Assembly (NCBI GenBank): GCA_900323505.1
Contig: OOIN01000038.1
Span: 186,001-250,000, forward strand
DNA: 64,000 nt
Source of the DNA: Ustilago trichophora
Lineage: Eukaryota; Basidiomycota; Ustilaginomycetes; Ustilaginales; Ustilaginaceae
Direction of reading: 5' to 3'
Below, piece by piece: positions 10,478-20,955 of this stretch. The notes under the pieces were generated by a model that did not search any database, was not told the origin of the DNA, and saw nothing but the letters and a program-made list of their open reading frames with translations. Every line of letters starts with the position of its first letter. Position 1 is the first letter of the stretch. A program made the position numbers and the translations under genes.

Positions 10478-13400
10478 ATGGGAAAGAAGAAGGGCGCCAA
10501 GAAGGGCGGTGCCGATGACTTTTGGGATGAAGCCGGCGAGTCCATCGACAACAACAACAACGCTGCCTCCAATTCCAACGACGATCAAGACGAGCTACCC
10601 ACTCACAAGGCAAAGAACCTCTTTGCTGCCATGTCGCTCGACGACGGTGCCGATGACCACGACGATGACGATGATGACGATGAGCCAGCACCTTCCAAGA
10701 AGGACAACAAAAAGCGCGCCAACGGCAACAAGACCGAGTCCAAGCCTGCTCCAGCACCAGCCGCCGCCGCTGCCGACGATGATGATGATGACAACTACGG
10801 TCTGATGGGTGCCATCAAGTCTGCTAACAAGAAAGGCAAGAAGGACAAGAAGAAAAAGAACAAGAACGACGTTTTTGACTTCGACGAGTTCGGAGAGGAC
10901 GTCAGCGGCAACGCTGCTGCTCTTGCTGCCGACGCCAATCCCGAAGACGATCTCGCTAGCAAGGCCCCCGTTCAGGGCACCGTCGATGACATGCTCGACG
11001 ATGAGTTCCCCCAAGACAAGCCCAAGAAGAAGGGTGGCGCGCAAAACCAGGAAAAGGAAGCCGACGATGCTGCCGGTGATGATGCTGAGGACGATGGTGC
11101 ACCCCGCATCCTTACCAAGAAGGAGAAGGAGAAGCTCAAGAAGGAAAAGGAGAAGGCCAAGAAGAAGGCTCAGGCCGCTGCCAAGAAGGCCGCTTCCGCA
11201 TCACAGCCCTCCAAGCAGGACGCAGCAGACGACGACGCCGATGATGACGCTGCCGATACCGCCAAGGACCAAGGTGCCGCAGCCGCTTCTTCCGCCGACA
11301 AAAAGAAGAAGAAGAAGGGTGCCAAGCCCGCCGAACCTGCCCCTGCCGCACCAGCACCTTCAGCCGCCCCCAAGAAGATCAACCCCCAACTCGCTGCGCT
11401 TCAGGCTCGCATTGCTGCACAGAAGAAGGCCGAAGAGGAGGCAGAGCAGGCTAGACTCGAGGCCATTCGCGCCGAAGAGGAACGTGAGCGTCTCGAGAAG
11501 GAGGAGGAGGAGCGCAAGGAAGCCGCAAAGCGCGCAAAGAAGGAGAAGGAGAAGGCCAAGAAGGAGCAGCTCAAGAAGGAGGGCAAGTTCCTCACTCCTA
11601 AGCAGAAGGCTGAGAAGGCTGCCGCAGAGGCTAGGATGCAGGCCATGATCCAGGCCGGTCACATCAAGGTCGAAGGTCTCGAGAACCGCGAGGCTGGTTC
11701 CTCCAAGCCCGCCGCCAAGAAGCGCACCGTCATCGACAACCGAAAGAAAAAGGCTCCTCAGAAGCGTGACGGCGGTCTCACCATCCCCGAGCCCGTCGCC
11801 GCTGATTCCAAGGAGGAATCCAAGCCTGCCGAGGCTTCTCCCGCCGAGAAGGCGGCTGAGCCTGCTCAGAAGGAGGCAGAGGCTGCTAAGGCCGACGAGC
11901 CTGCTCAAGAGGATGAAGACGTCAAGGACAGCTGGGATGCTGAATCCGAAGGCGAGGATGTCAAGGACAGCCGGGACGCCGAGTCCGACGACGAGAAGCC
12001 CGCCGCTGCCAAGGACGCTCCCAAGTCGGATGCCAAGACCAACGGCAAGGACACTGCTAAGGCTAAGCAGGCCGAGGACGAGGAAGATGACGACGAAGAC
12101 GACGAAGACGACGAAGACGATGACGATGACTCGGACAGCGACGACGACGATGACGATTCGGACTCTGAATCTGACAGTGACGACGGTATGACTGCTGCTC
12201 AGCGCCAAGCTGCTGAGAAGAAGGCTGCTGCCGCCGAGCGCAGGAAGGAGCGTACTGAGCAGGCCATGGCCGCACGAAGCCGTGACGACCTCCGATCCCC
12301 CATTTGCTGTATTCTTGGACACGTCGACACGGGTAAGACCAAGCTTCTCGACAAGATTCGTCAGACCAACGTTCAGGAGGGCGAAGCTGGTGGTATCACA
12401 CAGCAGATCGGTGCCACTTACTTCCCTACCGAGGTCATCCAGCAGAAGACCGCCGTTCTCGATAAGGAGGAGCCCTTCGAGATCAAGGTCCCCGGTCTCC
12501 TCGTCATCGACACACCAGGACACGAGTCGTTCACCAACCTCCGAACTCGTGGCTCCTCGCTCTGCAACATCGCCATTCTTGTCGTCGATATCATGCACGG
12601 TCTCGAGCCTCAGACCATCGAGTCGATCCGTCTGCTCAGGGACAAGAAGACGCCCTTCATCGTTGCGCTTAACAAGATTGACCGTCTCTACGGCTGGGAG
12701 CCCACTCCCAACGGGGGTTTCCGCGACAGCTTGTCCAAGCAGCAGCGCGCCACCCGCAACGAGTTCGAGGAACGAACCAACCAGGTCATTGTCCAGTTCG
12801 CCGAGCAGGGTCTCAACGCTGTCCCCTACTACGACAACAAGAACATGGGCCGAAACGTCAGTCTCGTCCCCACCTCGGCCCACACTGGTGAGGGTATTCC
12901 AGATATGCTGCGTCTCATCATCGAGCTTACCCAGACCCGTATGAGCGAGAAGCTCATGTACCTCTCCGAGCTCGAGTGCACTGTGCTCGAAGTCAAGGTC
13001 ATCGAGGGTCTCGGTACTACCATCGATGTCGTCCTCTCCAACGGTGTCATGCACGAAGGCGACCGCATTGTCGTCTGTGGTCTCAATGGGCCGATTGTCA
13101 CACAGGTCAGAGCGTTGCTTACACCGCAGCCACTCAAGGAGATGCGTGTCAAGGGTGCGTACGTGCACCACAAGATGGTCAAGGCTGCGCTCGGTGTCAA
13201 GATTGCCGCTCCCGATCTCGAGAAGGCCATCGCCGGTTCCAGGTTGCTCGTCGTTGGTCCCGATGATGACGAGGAGGACCTCAAGGATGAGGTCATGAGC
13301 GATCTCAGCTCGCTCATGAACTCGATCGACACTTCCGGTCGCGGTGTCTGCGTGCAGGCTTCTACCCTCGGTTCGCTCGAGGCCTTGCTCGAATTCTTGC

Positions 13401-14092
13401 GTGTCAGCAAGATTCCCGTCAACGGTATCAACATTGGTCCCGTTTTCAAGAAGGATGTCGTGCGATGTTCCACCATGCTTGAGAAGGCCAAGGAATTGGC
13501 CGTCATCCTGGCATTCGATGTTCCCGTCGACAAGGAGGCCGAAAAGTTGGCCGAGGAGCTTGGCATCAAGATTTTCACCGCCAAGATCATCTACCACCTT
13601 GAGAACGACTTTACCAAGTATCACAAGGAAGTTATGGATGGCAAGAAGAAGGAAGCTTCCGGTACCGCCGTTTGGCCATGCCGTCTCAAGACCATCGCCT
13701 GTTTCGCCAAGCGTGACCCTATCATCCTCGGATGTGACATCATCGATGGTTCTCTTCGTGTCGGTACTCCCCTCGCCGTTGTCAAGACCGACCCAACAAC
13801 ACGCAAGAAGACCGTTGTCCACCTCGGAAAGGTTACATCTCTCGAGATCAACCACAAGGAACGCGACGTCGTTCTCAAGAAGGACGTTGGTGGAGGTGTA
13901 GCCGTCAAGATCGAACACGCCGTCCACGAGTCGGCCAAGATGTTTGGTCGTCACTTTGAGGAGAACGACGTCATCATCTCCCACATCAGCCGTGCTTCCA
14001 TCGACGCTCTCAAGGCTCACTTCTGGGATGGCATCTCGACCGACGAGAAGAAGCTCATCAAGAAGCTCAAGGGCGAACTTGACATTCCGTAA
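10478..14092 (+). CDS. FUN12: Translation initiation factor eIF5B
   Basis: This intronless gene encodes 1204 residues. The N-terminal half is disordered, with alternating acidic (Asp/Glu) and Lys-rich blocks and a long charged helix (about 300-400), as is typical of eIF5B. The GTPase domain starts near residue 605: P-loop GHVDTGKT around 613-620, G3 motif DTPGHE around 678, and G4 motif NKID around 731. Domains II-IV follow to the C terminus, so length and order match yeast Fun12. The protein promotes 60S subunit joining and reads Met-tRNAi in the cytosol. I chose the ATG at 10478 because it has a near-perfect ACCACCATGG context and begins a typical MGKKKG start. The frame stays open upstream but without an ATG in good context. 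Confidence 0.97.
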   Translation: MGKKKGAKKGGADDFWDEAGESIDNNNNAASNSNDDQDELPTHKAKNLFAAMSLDDGADDHDDDDDDDEPAPSKKDNKKRANGNKTESKPAPAPAAAAADDDDDDNYGLMGAIKSANKKGKKDKKKKNKNDVFDFDEFGEDVSGNAAALAADANPEDDLASKAPVQGTVDDMLDDEFPQDKPKKKGGAQNQEKEADDAAGDDAEDDGAPRILTKKEKEKLKKEKEKAKKKAQAAAKKAASASQPSKQDAADDDADDDAADTAKDQGAAAASSADKKKKKKGAKPAEPAPAAPAPSAAPKKINPQLAALQARIAAQKKAEEEAEQARLEAIRAEEERERLEKEEEERKEAAKRAKKEKEKAKKEQLKKEGKFLTPKQKAEKAAAEARMQAMIQAGHIKVEGLENREAGSSKPAAKKRTVIDNRKKKAPQKRDGGLTIPEPVAADSKEESKPAEASPAEKAAEPAQKEAEAAKADEPAQEDEDVKDSWDAESEGEDVKDSRDAESDDEKPAAAKDAPKSDAKTNGKDTAKAKQAEDEEDDDEDDEDDEDDDDDSDSDDDDDDSDSESDSDDGMTAAQRQAAEKKAAAAERRKERTEQAMAARSRDDLRSPICCILGHVDTGKTKLLDKIRQTNVQEGEAGGITQQIGATYFPTEVIQQKTAVLDKEEPFEIKVPGLLVIDTPGHESFTNLRTRGSSLCNIAILVVDIMHGLEPQTIESIRLLRDKKTPFIVALNKIDRLYGWEPTPNGGFRDSLSKQQRATRNEFEERTNQVIVQFAEQGLNAVPYYDNKNMGRNVSLVPTSAHTGEGIPDMLRLIIELTQTRMSEKLMYLSELECTVLEVKVIEGLGTTIDVVLSNGVMHEGDRIVVCGLNGPIVTQVRALLTPQPLKEMRVKGAYVHHKMVKAALGVKIAAPDLEKAIAGSRLLVVGPDDDEEDLKDEVMSDLSSLMNSIDTSGRGVCVQASTLGSLEALLEFLRVSKIPVNGINIGPVFKKDVVRCSTMLEKAKELAVILAFDVPVDKEAEKLAEELGIKIFTAKIIYHLENDFTKYHKEVMDGKKKEASGTAVWPCRLKTIACFAKRDPIILGCDIIDGSLRVGTPLAVVKTDPTTRKKTVVHLGKVTSLEINHKERDVVLKKDVGGGVAVKIEHAVHESAKMFGRHFEENDVIISHISRASIDALKAHFWDGISTDEKKLIKKLKGELDIP

Positions 14093-14366
14093 AACAGACC
14101 TGTATCTTAAACAGAACTGTATCTTAAGAAATGGAAGTTGCATGCTCTCCACTTTGTTCCAAAATCTCCATGTGTACATAGCTTTCTTCGTTCATAACCT
14201 CAGAATGCATTCAGAACCAGACGACAACACTTTGTGCTGAACTGTGCTTTGAGTGAAATGAACTGGAATCAGAAAAGTTTGACTTCCTAACCTTTTTTTT
14301 TTTTTTTTTTTTTTGTAGTATACATACTTATATACGCAACGTCCAATCTCACTCATAACAAATCCA
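14093..14366. other. eIF5B 3' region and poly(T)
   Basis: This is 3'-UTR-like sequence with an imperfect duplicated stretch (CTGTATCTTAA, twice, near 14100-14127) and a run of about 22 T at 14293-14314 just upstream of the tRNA gene. Confidence 0.6.
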
Positions 14367-14472
14367 TCCCGGCTAGCTCAGTCGGTAGAGCGTCAGACTC
14401 TTATATACAAGGGTTTCCGAGTTTATCTCGGAGTTCATCTGAATGTCGTGGGTTCGAGCCCCACGTTGGGAG
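14367..14472 (+). tRNA. tRNA-Lys(CUU) with intron
   Basis: A full cloverleaf can be drawn. The acceptor stem is TCCCGGC (14367) pairing with GTTGGGA (14465-14471, two G-U pairs), followed by discriminator G at 14472, usual for eukaryotic tRNA-Lys. The D-arm is GCTC..GAGC. The anticodon stem TCAGA/TCTGA encloses anticodon CTT (14400-14402). The T-arm contains GTTCGAGCC (the B box). A 33-base intron (about 14404-14436) sits one base 3' of the anticodon, the canonical position for nuclear tRNA introns cut by the tRNA splicing endonuclease. The mature length is 73 bases before CCA addition. Confidence 0.95.
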
Positions 14473-14480
14473 AATAAATA

Positions 14481-14487
14481 TTTTTTT
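14481..14487 (+). terminator. Pol III terminator (T7)
   Basis: Seven T residues lie nine bases after the tRNA-Lys 3' end, the usual RNA polymerase III stop. Confidence 0.85.
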
Positions 14488-14544
14488 GGGGGCAATTTTC
14501 CTTTTTTGTTTCACCTCATTCTCTTGCAGGCGTGAGACCTTAGG

Positions 14545-14546
<2 letters not shown>

Positions 14547-14592
<46 letters not shown>
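14547..14592. repeat. Poly(T) microsatellite
   Basis: About 46 uninterrupted T residues, the longest homopolymer in the window, sit between the tRNA and the secreted-protein island. Confidence 0.95.
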
Positions 14593-14595
<3 letters not shown>

Positions 14596-15795
14596 CTTCA
14601 GAAGGAAGTGTTGAAGCAACCCTCATTTGACTCAGATTGGCCGGCTCAGCTTTCATAGGGAGGAGGCGAAAAAAAAATAGGTGGCTTTGTCGTCCTCTGG
14701 AAGAGTATCGACATGGTTACGCGGACCCAAGGTCTAAGATCTGACTTTACTGCCGACTCAGCTACTTACAGACTGGATGAAGTCCTGTCTATCAGTGCGG
14801 ATGTACTGTACGGTCCGGATGTATCTACTTTGTGGCTCGCCAAGAGAGGGCTGAGCAATCCCGCATGTAAACGAGTACCATATGGAGCGAGGGGCAGATT
14901 CAAAAGCGGATAAAAAAAGTGGGAAACGCCTTGAGCTTGGACCTAGATCACCTACTTTAGTGCCAGATGGTGGTCACATTCACAACACAGTAGCAGAAAT
15001 TGTGTGTGGGAGAGTACGAATGCCACGTGACCGCCGTTTTGTGCTGAATGAAGCGAGTCGAAAGTAGACCGGTGGGAAAGTAATCGCATTGACCACAGGA
15101 CCGCCTCTCATTTCGATGTACTGCTCTGAACGGTGTCGTGACTTGGCGAGTGATCCACCAAGACTCACGATGGGGCCTGCGTAGTGTACACCCCACCGCA
15201 GTAAAGTATGTGCGATGTCCCCGGCGAGAATTTGCTTCCCACATGAATCTGGTCGAGATCGTTCTGCCTTTCTGCTCTTGCATGCTACGGTGGATTCGTA
15301 CACACACTAGACTACAAGCTTTTGACACGATTCTTGCTGCATCACAAAAAAAAAAAGCGTCCCAGCTCAAGAGGACTTCTTCTCGCTCGCTGTGTTGTCT
15401 GTCACTCAGCGAGTTCCGAGAAAGCCTTGGCTTTGCCAAGAACGAACGCCAATCGAGAGAGAGGTCCACAAGACCCACAAATGAAAAAAATTCCGCAAGG
15501 GCGTTGTGAGAAATAACAACGATCCACCAAGGAGTGGTAATTCCCACTCCTCGCTGTTTATGTTTCCGGTCTGACTGAGATTCGAGAGCATCGAGGTCTG
15601 CCTATTGAGAAAAGTCCCACCAAATGAATCTGCAAGAGCGCCCTAGTGGGAAACAAACCACCAAAGAAAATGCGAGATTACCGGTCGTACACTCTATTCT
15701 TCGTTATTGTAATGAGAGCCGCAATCCTGCTCAGTGACCTTCGAGTTCGAACTCTCCCAGGGACACAGACGAGCTTTGACCAACCACACAGTATC

Positions 15796-15809
15796 GAAAG
15801 GTGTAAAGA
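15796..15809 (+). promoter_or_regulatory. Shared promoter box GAAAGGTGTAAAGA
   Basis: This box lies about 105 bases before the ATG of the first secreted-protein gene. Nearly identical boxes occur at 17867 and 20333 at similar distances from the next two family members. It is a variant TATA element (TGTAAA). Confidence 0.55.
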
Positions 15810-15905
15810 GACGACCAAAACAGCTCAAGTCCCAATCTCTCATCTCACCTCAAGTCTCTCCTTCTCCCCCTCTCCCCCTTTTGTCTAGACGTACAAGGTC
15901 GCAAG

Positions 15906-16832
15906 ATGAAGTTCAACCCCATATTGATGGCAGCTGCGCTGTCCGGGGTGTCTGTCTCCTTTGCTGCTCCTATTCCCTCTCCCATGCCTTTGGGTGGTCT
16001 GGCTAGAGTGATCGGAAAGTGCTTCGGTTGTGTCGATGGAAGCAAGGCCGTTCGCGAGTCCATTTCCCATACTTCTGAGCTCGGCGAACGTCCTGCTATT
16101 CCTGCTTGGGAAAATCCCGACATCCCTCCTCTTGGAAGTGGTGCCTCGCTTGGGGGTGGTCGTACACTGCATGATCTCCGAACAAAGGCTTCCGAACTCA
16201 GTCCGCTAAGTAGCTCGGATTCTTCTCGGCACTCAAGCCCCGATCGTCTCGAAAAAAGCTCTCTTGAAGAGCCCAAGACTCACAAGAAGCTTCACGGTCA
16301 AGGAAACGCAGCTCCTCTTGCTCGGCAGGGATATCCATACACCATGCCAGATGCGTACGTAATTCCACCCAACGAGCTGACTTTTCCTAGTCGACCTCAT
16401 TCGAGCCACATGGTACCCTCATCGTTTTCCTATGATCTACCAAAAGGTTCAGTCTTGCCTCATCACGGTGACAAGCGTGAGTACACCCTTTAACCACCTC
16501 TTCGTCCCTTTCATACAGTATGCTTGTTATTGACACTTTTGACCTTTACACGACATCAACGAAAAACTAAAACAGCCAACGTTTACCCCGGACATTCATC
16601 GGCTCCTTACATTACTACTTTTGGCGATTCTCCTTTCGCCCATTCCCTCCCACCTCCGCTTAGGGCACCCGGACCATCTTCAGCAGAAAGCGGTTTCCTT
16701 AGAAGCAGCGGAGGAGGTGGAAGCGGAGCAGGCGATCTCCTTAGAAGCAGTGGAGGCGGAGGAGGCGGTTTCTTTAAAAGCAGTGGAGGCGGAGGAAGCG
16801 GCTTGAGCGGTCTATTCGGTGGCTTCCTTTGA
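15906..16832 (+). CDS. Secreted protein 1 of island (Gly-rich repeat C terminus)
   Basis: The model has two exons, 15906-16476 and 16576-16832, with a GTGAGT donor, a phase-1 intron and 275 residues. The N terminus is a signal peptide of about 20 residues (MKFNPILMAAALSGVSVSFA), cut before Ala-Pro-Ile-Pro. The mature protein has Cys residues near 37-40, a Ser-rich hydrophilic middle and a tail with three imperfect repeats of (Phe/Leu)-x-Ser-Ser-Gly-Gly-Gly-Gly-Ser-Gly type ending in LFGGFL. I recognise no catalytic domain. The signal-peptide junction, promoter box and phase-1 intron link it to the next genes on the same strand. It is a candidate secreted effector or cell-wall protein by inference. 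The unspliced frame stops shortly after the donor, so an intron-free 195-residue version is the alternative. Confidence 0.75.
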
Positions 16833-17965
16833 ACTCCCCCACTGCTGTCTTAATACGACCAACTCCTTGGTAGAGATATGTCCGCACCGGAGAAGACCTC
16901 TATCTCTCTTCCATGCTTCTCCCACGATGGTGCTCGCATCCGTTCTTTCCACATGCGCTCGCTTTCTCCGCAGCTATAGTCCCCGAGTGTCTTGAGAGAT
17001 GTTGGCAGGCAATACAATGCAAGGCTCTACCATGCAAAATACGCTGTTCTGTAAAATCGTTTGGTCAACTCTCAGTACGCGTGAAGTTTAGGTATTGCTG
17101 AGGCTGCAAACGTTGATGTACTTTGTCGGCGCATCGACCCCACCGGATGAGCAGGCTGGTTGGAGGGTGGTTAAATACAGGCTGTGTGTCGGCCACGCAT
17201 GGTCTTCATCTGATTGCCTGTGTATCGTTGGCGGATTCCAAGGACTCATTTTGGGTATCTGTGAGGAGGCCAATGGAGAGCAGATATCTTCGAAGCTCGA
17301 TGCATTGGGGTCGACCCACAACTGTGATTGTACCACGAGACGAACTGGTGAACATCGCGAAGTCTCGCCAACTCTGCTGCACGACTTGTCCGGTGATCAT
17401 GACCACGACAGCGGATGTTGAAACGATCACCACTGATTGATTGTAGCTGTCTCCAGGTTTTCAACTTCACACTGTCTTTAATCCAACTGCTCTCTCCAGA
17501 TGGTTAGATAGTCCACCGCCCGTCTAATGCCAAAGTCCAACACTACCGGCCATGAGTTTCAGACCAGAACGATGTTGGTGCTTTGATATGTGAGCCAGTG
17601 GGGATCGAGTAAGATTTGACAACATTTTCAATGCCAAAAAGTGGGACTGATGCATTTGGCAACTCCTGAACGTTCCCACACAGAGTCGGCTGCGGTGGAC
17701 TGTGGTGGAGCTATATGCAGCCGCTGATCTGAGTGCCGACCGCGGATTCAATCGCAAAAGAGAGTACGCATTGGCGCCATGACCCACAGAGATGGCTTGT
17801 AAGGTTGGGTTCCCACGAGCAGGTGGAAACTAGAGCAAATTGGCGACCCCACCCTCGATTGGCTGTGAAAGGTATAAATACGCGGCCCACCTTCGTTCGC
17901 CATCCCTTCTCCCCTTCCCGCCAAATCTCCCCCTCTTTCTTATACACACACTCTTGTTGTCCGAC
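16833..17965. other. Intergenic region in secreted-protein island
   Basis: No supported gene. The right end holds the promoter of the next family member, with an inverted CCAAT (ATTGG, about 17858) and a TATA box. Small open frames near 17095-17440 lack signal peptides or codon structure. Confidence 0.55.
17867..17880 (+). promoter_or_regulatory. TATA-type shared box GAAAGGTATAAATA
   Basis: A consensus TATA box (17873-17878) lies about 93 bases before the ATG and inside the motif shared with the neighbouring secreted-protein genes. Confidence 0.7.
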
Positions 17966-18693
17966 ATGAAGCTCAACAATTTCTTTGTCGCCTTGGCTCT
18001 GTCGAGCGGTGTTCTTACCCTCGCTGCTCCCTTACCCTTGGGTGGTCTCGGAGACATGCTTAGAGCGATGGTGAAAGCAGGTCGCAACGGCGAAACCTCG
18101 GTTGGTTTTATCCCTCATGAGACCTATACCTTTCAGAGAGAAGCGAGAGCAGGAGAGGAAGGAAGAGGTGGCTTCCGGACTGTCCCTCTTCCGGAAACCT
18201 TTATCCCTCATAAGACCTCTAACCTTCAGAGAGAAGGAGAGGAAGGAACAGGTGGCCTCCGGACTGTCCGTCCTCCGCGGTACCGCGCGCCCCCAAGACG
18301 CCGTACACGCTATCAGTCCCCGCTTCCTGGCTCCAGAGAACAATTTACGTTAGCTCCTCTTCCTCCGAATAGGCCTACATACCCAACACATTCTGAAGCT
18401 GTACGAGGCGAGGATATCCTTGGTTCACCTCCCCGCTCGGATGAGACAATTTACTTCGACTCTTACGACTCTCTTGGATCACGACGTCCAACTGCCCCTT
18501 AACCGGGATCAGTACACCGAAGAGTGTGAGTACATGTTGCACCTACTGTCATTGCACAGCGAGCTTGAAAGATCTAATACTGACATCATCGCGTCTGTCT
18601 TTTCTCATTATGGACTATGGAACAGCCCAGCCTCTTAGTCCTCCTAAAAGTTACTGGGGAGCCAAGCACGCTGATACCAATTCCGGCATCTAG
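17966..18693 (+). pseudogene. Secreted protein 2 of island, probably frameshifted
   Basis: The open frame from 17966 runs to a stop at 18500-18502 (178 residues). It begins with a clear signal peptide (MKLNNFFVALALSSGVLTLA, then Ala-Pro-Leu-Pro-Leu-Gly). Near residues 47-100 the DNA carries a tandem duplication (about 18107-18198 and 18199-18275) encoding two FIPH(E/K)T..QRE copies. Just after the stop, in the next frame, is a GTGAGT donor at 18526, an acceptor at 18624-18625 and a 68-base exon (18626-18693). That exon encodes SQPLSPPKSYWG, resembling the 68-base last exon of the 22598 gene. In the +1 frame the intron is phase 1, as in the paralogs, so a one-base indel before about 18500 (a C run lies there) probably broke the gene. 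The alternative is a functional, shortened 178-residue protein, or an assembly error. Confidence 0.6.
18107..18275 (+). repeat. Intragenic tandem duplication
   Basis: Two adjacent units of about 92 and 77 bases start with TTTATCCCTCAT and end near a GGTGGC..TCCGGACTGTCC segment. They encode a duplicated block in the 17966 gene. Confidence 0.8.
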
Positions 18694-20422
18694 TCGCCAG
18701 GACCTAACTAGAGAAAGAAATCGCTTTCCGCCGTCTCTTTCCGAAAGACTCTCAAAGAATGTGCGCGAGTTTCATCTGCCCCTCTCCTATTCTCCTACAA
18801 CTTTTACCACTTTACGACCTTTCATCCATGCCTGTATGGTTCATTCCATTCAAGCTGCCTGCACTTCCCTCTTTGTTGGCAGCACAATTAAAACTTTATT
18901 GCCATCGCCATGCGAAAACAAATTGTTCGTTATCTTGTGCATTCGTACAAGTTTCCCATGCCCCTCCTTGAACCTGGACGTTTCTACAAATCAACTTTGA
19001 GCCAAAAAAGAGACTCAGCTTTCTTGCTGCTTTTCGTCTAACCCGGCTCCTCACGTGAATCTGCTCATAGCAGTTACCTATATAAATTGGGACGGAGATC
19101 ATTACCGAGATCAACTACAGAAAGGTGGCCATTCCCAGGCAGCTATAAATGCTGACTAAGCTGATGCCGCAGAGAATGCCGAACAGAAGTAGCAAGCAAA
19201 CAAAGTGAAATGGGGTCAAAAACAGGCTTGAGCTGTTGCACAGTGAGATTCATTTGTTGCGTTAGCGATGCCGCTTAGATGCTGCTGAGGGTGATGAAGC
19301 ACGACGTCGAGTATGTGAAACGGAATACCACGATGACAAAGGAAGGAGTATTAAAGCCCTGCCTGAGGTTGCAGCGGGAGACGTTGATACGTGGGTGCAT
19401 CGGCTGTTGCCGGCCGTCGATAGATGAAAAGAGGTCGTGCATGCTGGTGGGCGTCGGATACAGCCTGCTTACGAGGCTGTTGCGTTCTTGGCGTCTGCAT
19501 GGTTGGGGGATTCCAAGTGCCTGGGCTCGGAGCGATGGTTTCTTCGCCGGTGAGATCAGTCCCAACGATGCCCAGTGGTCACGCTTTCCGCACTGTGACA
19601 AGTCTAGGCGAGAGATGGGTGGGCTGGGAAGATGACCCACACTATTGGGATAGCTGCGCTGCTTGTGTGACAACGTGAAGCGATGTCAACACTGCATACG
19701 TACCCCTTGACAATCACAACCATAGCAGACGGTTGGTGAAATATTTGCGGCTAACAATAGAGCTGCCCGTGGTTGATCTGCCATTTTAGTGGATCTTCTA
19801 TTGTCGTACAGACTCCGGCATCTGAGTGTTTTGTTTCGGGTTCACCGCGCAGCGTACTATCATTCTCTGACTCTGCCTCTGCTATCCATTGTATTATTAT
19901 CGCCACTCCCAGAAGCGAAAAGAATGTGACTTCATCTCTCAATGTAGCACTTCTTCTACTTCATCACATTGACGTGACGTTGACAGCTTGTGATTGAGTG
20001 CATTCCGAGCGACACTTCATCCCAAGATGATGGCAAAGCCAAAGAGTTTGTTCAAATGCTCCTACCTCTCGTCACACAGCAAGCACATACGAGCATCAGC
20101 CCACAGCAGTTGCTAGGTGCTCACGGTTTAGACGGGGAGCTTCGTCGCCAACTTTGCTGCCAGAGCCCGCTAACACCGTTTATTTTCCCACAACAGCATG
20201 AATACCTCGTAACAGAGCTCAACTCAATCCCTCTTTTGGAGGTCAGAACAGCAAACGAGTCCAACAAAGTGCCGGCAGTGTAACAATCTCAGCTGCGCTT
20301 ATGCATCCTTCATGTGAGCCCATGTAGCTCCTGAAAGGTATAAAGACTGTTCACATCTAGTCGTTACTTCCCAAGACTACTTCACATCAAGCCCCCTTTC
20401 TTCACGCAGAAATTGTCCTGAT
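18694..20422. other. Intergenic region in secreted-protein island
   Basis: No supported gene in 1.7 kb. The right end holds the shared TATA-type box at 20333. A few scattered CCCACA hexamers (19636, 20100, 20187) are noted as possible regulatory sites. Confidence 0.5.
20333..20346 (+). promoter_or_regulatory. TATA-type shared box GAAAGGTATAAAGA
   Basis: A TATA box (20339-20344) lies about 84 bases before the ATG. The box matches the one before the 17966 gene at 13 of 14 positions. Confidence 0.7.
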
Positions 20423-20955
20423 ATGATGAAGCTCAGCATCGCCTTCGTTGCTTTGGTCCTTTCGAGCAGTGCTCTCACCCTCGCTGCTCCCATGCCCCTG
20501 GGTGCTTTCGGGGAGGCGCTCGGAAGAGCCGCAAGCGCAGGCCGAAGTGCAGAAAGTGCGGCGGCTCGCGAACTTGCGACCGGCACGGGAGCGCCTCGCG
20601 TTCCCACCCTTTCCAATCCGCCCGACGTTTATACCTATGCTGGAGAATCCAGGGGCGGGTTCAATTCTCCGCCTCATCCAAGCCAGCCCCAGGGCCCCAA
20701 TGGTCCCCCTCCTGTTCAACCTCGACCTCGACCTGCACCCCGTTATGCTCCTCGGCCCGCTTCCCGTCCTCAGCCTCAGCGGAACCGAGTCCAGGCTCAG
20801 CCCGAACCAGTTGCGCCGCCCACACACGTCTGGGATGAAGGATGTGAGTACACATGTTGACCGTCTTTATACCTCCCAAACCTTACAGCTCTGGTATTGA
20901 CGACGTCGTGTTTCTTTTTCTACGTTACACAGTCCACCCTTATAGTAATGAATAG
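20423..20955 (+). CDS. Secreted protein 3 of island (Pro-rich)
   Basis: The signal peptide (KLSIAFVALVLSSSALTLA) is followed by Ala-Pro-Met-Pro-Leu-Gly and a short amphipathic Ala/Gly/Arg segment, as in the 17966 protein. The rest is Pro-, Arg- and Gln-rich with repeated Pro-Arg-Pro units and is probably disordered. Two consecutive ATGs exist (20423, 20426); the second gives the MKL start of the paralogs. A GTGAGT donor at 20844 and a pyrimidine-rich acceptor at 20931-20932 give a phase-1 intron and a short last exon, 147 residues in all (exons 20423-20843 and 20933-20955). If unspliced, the frame stops at 20860 with 145 residues. The last exon is shorter than in the paralogs, so the 3' end may be eroded. 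Function unknown; probable apoplastic protein. Confidence 0.7.

Larger units (their letters stand above)
14473..15905. other. Intergenic, start of the secreted-protein island
   Basis: No gene is supported here. It contains a run of about 46 T (14547-14592), a perfect 8-bp inverted repeat with a 6-base loop (AGGAGTGG / CCACTCCT near 15529-15550), and the promoter of the first secreted-protein gene. Confidence 0.55.

Noticed and set aside
11360..14179. A 939-codon open frame on the minus strand through eIF5B
   Set aside because: It is the antisense shadow of a highly codon-biased gene. The translation is Leu/Val/Asp-rich without any domain, and eIF5B on the plus strand is certain.
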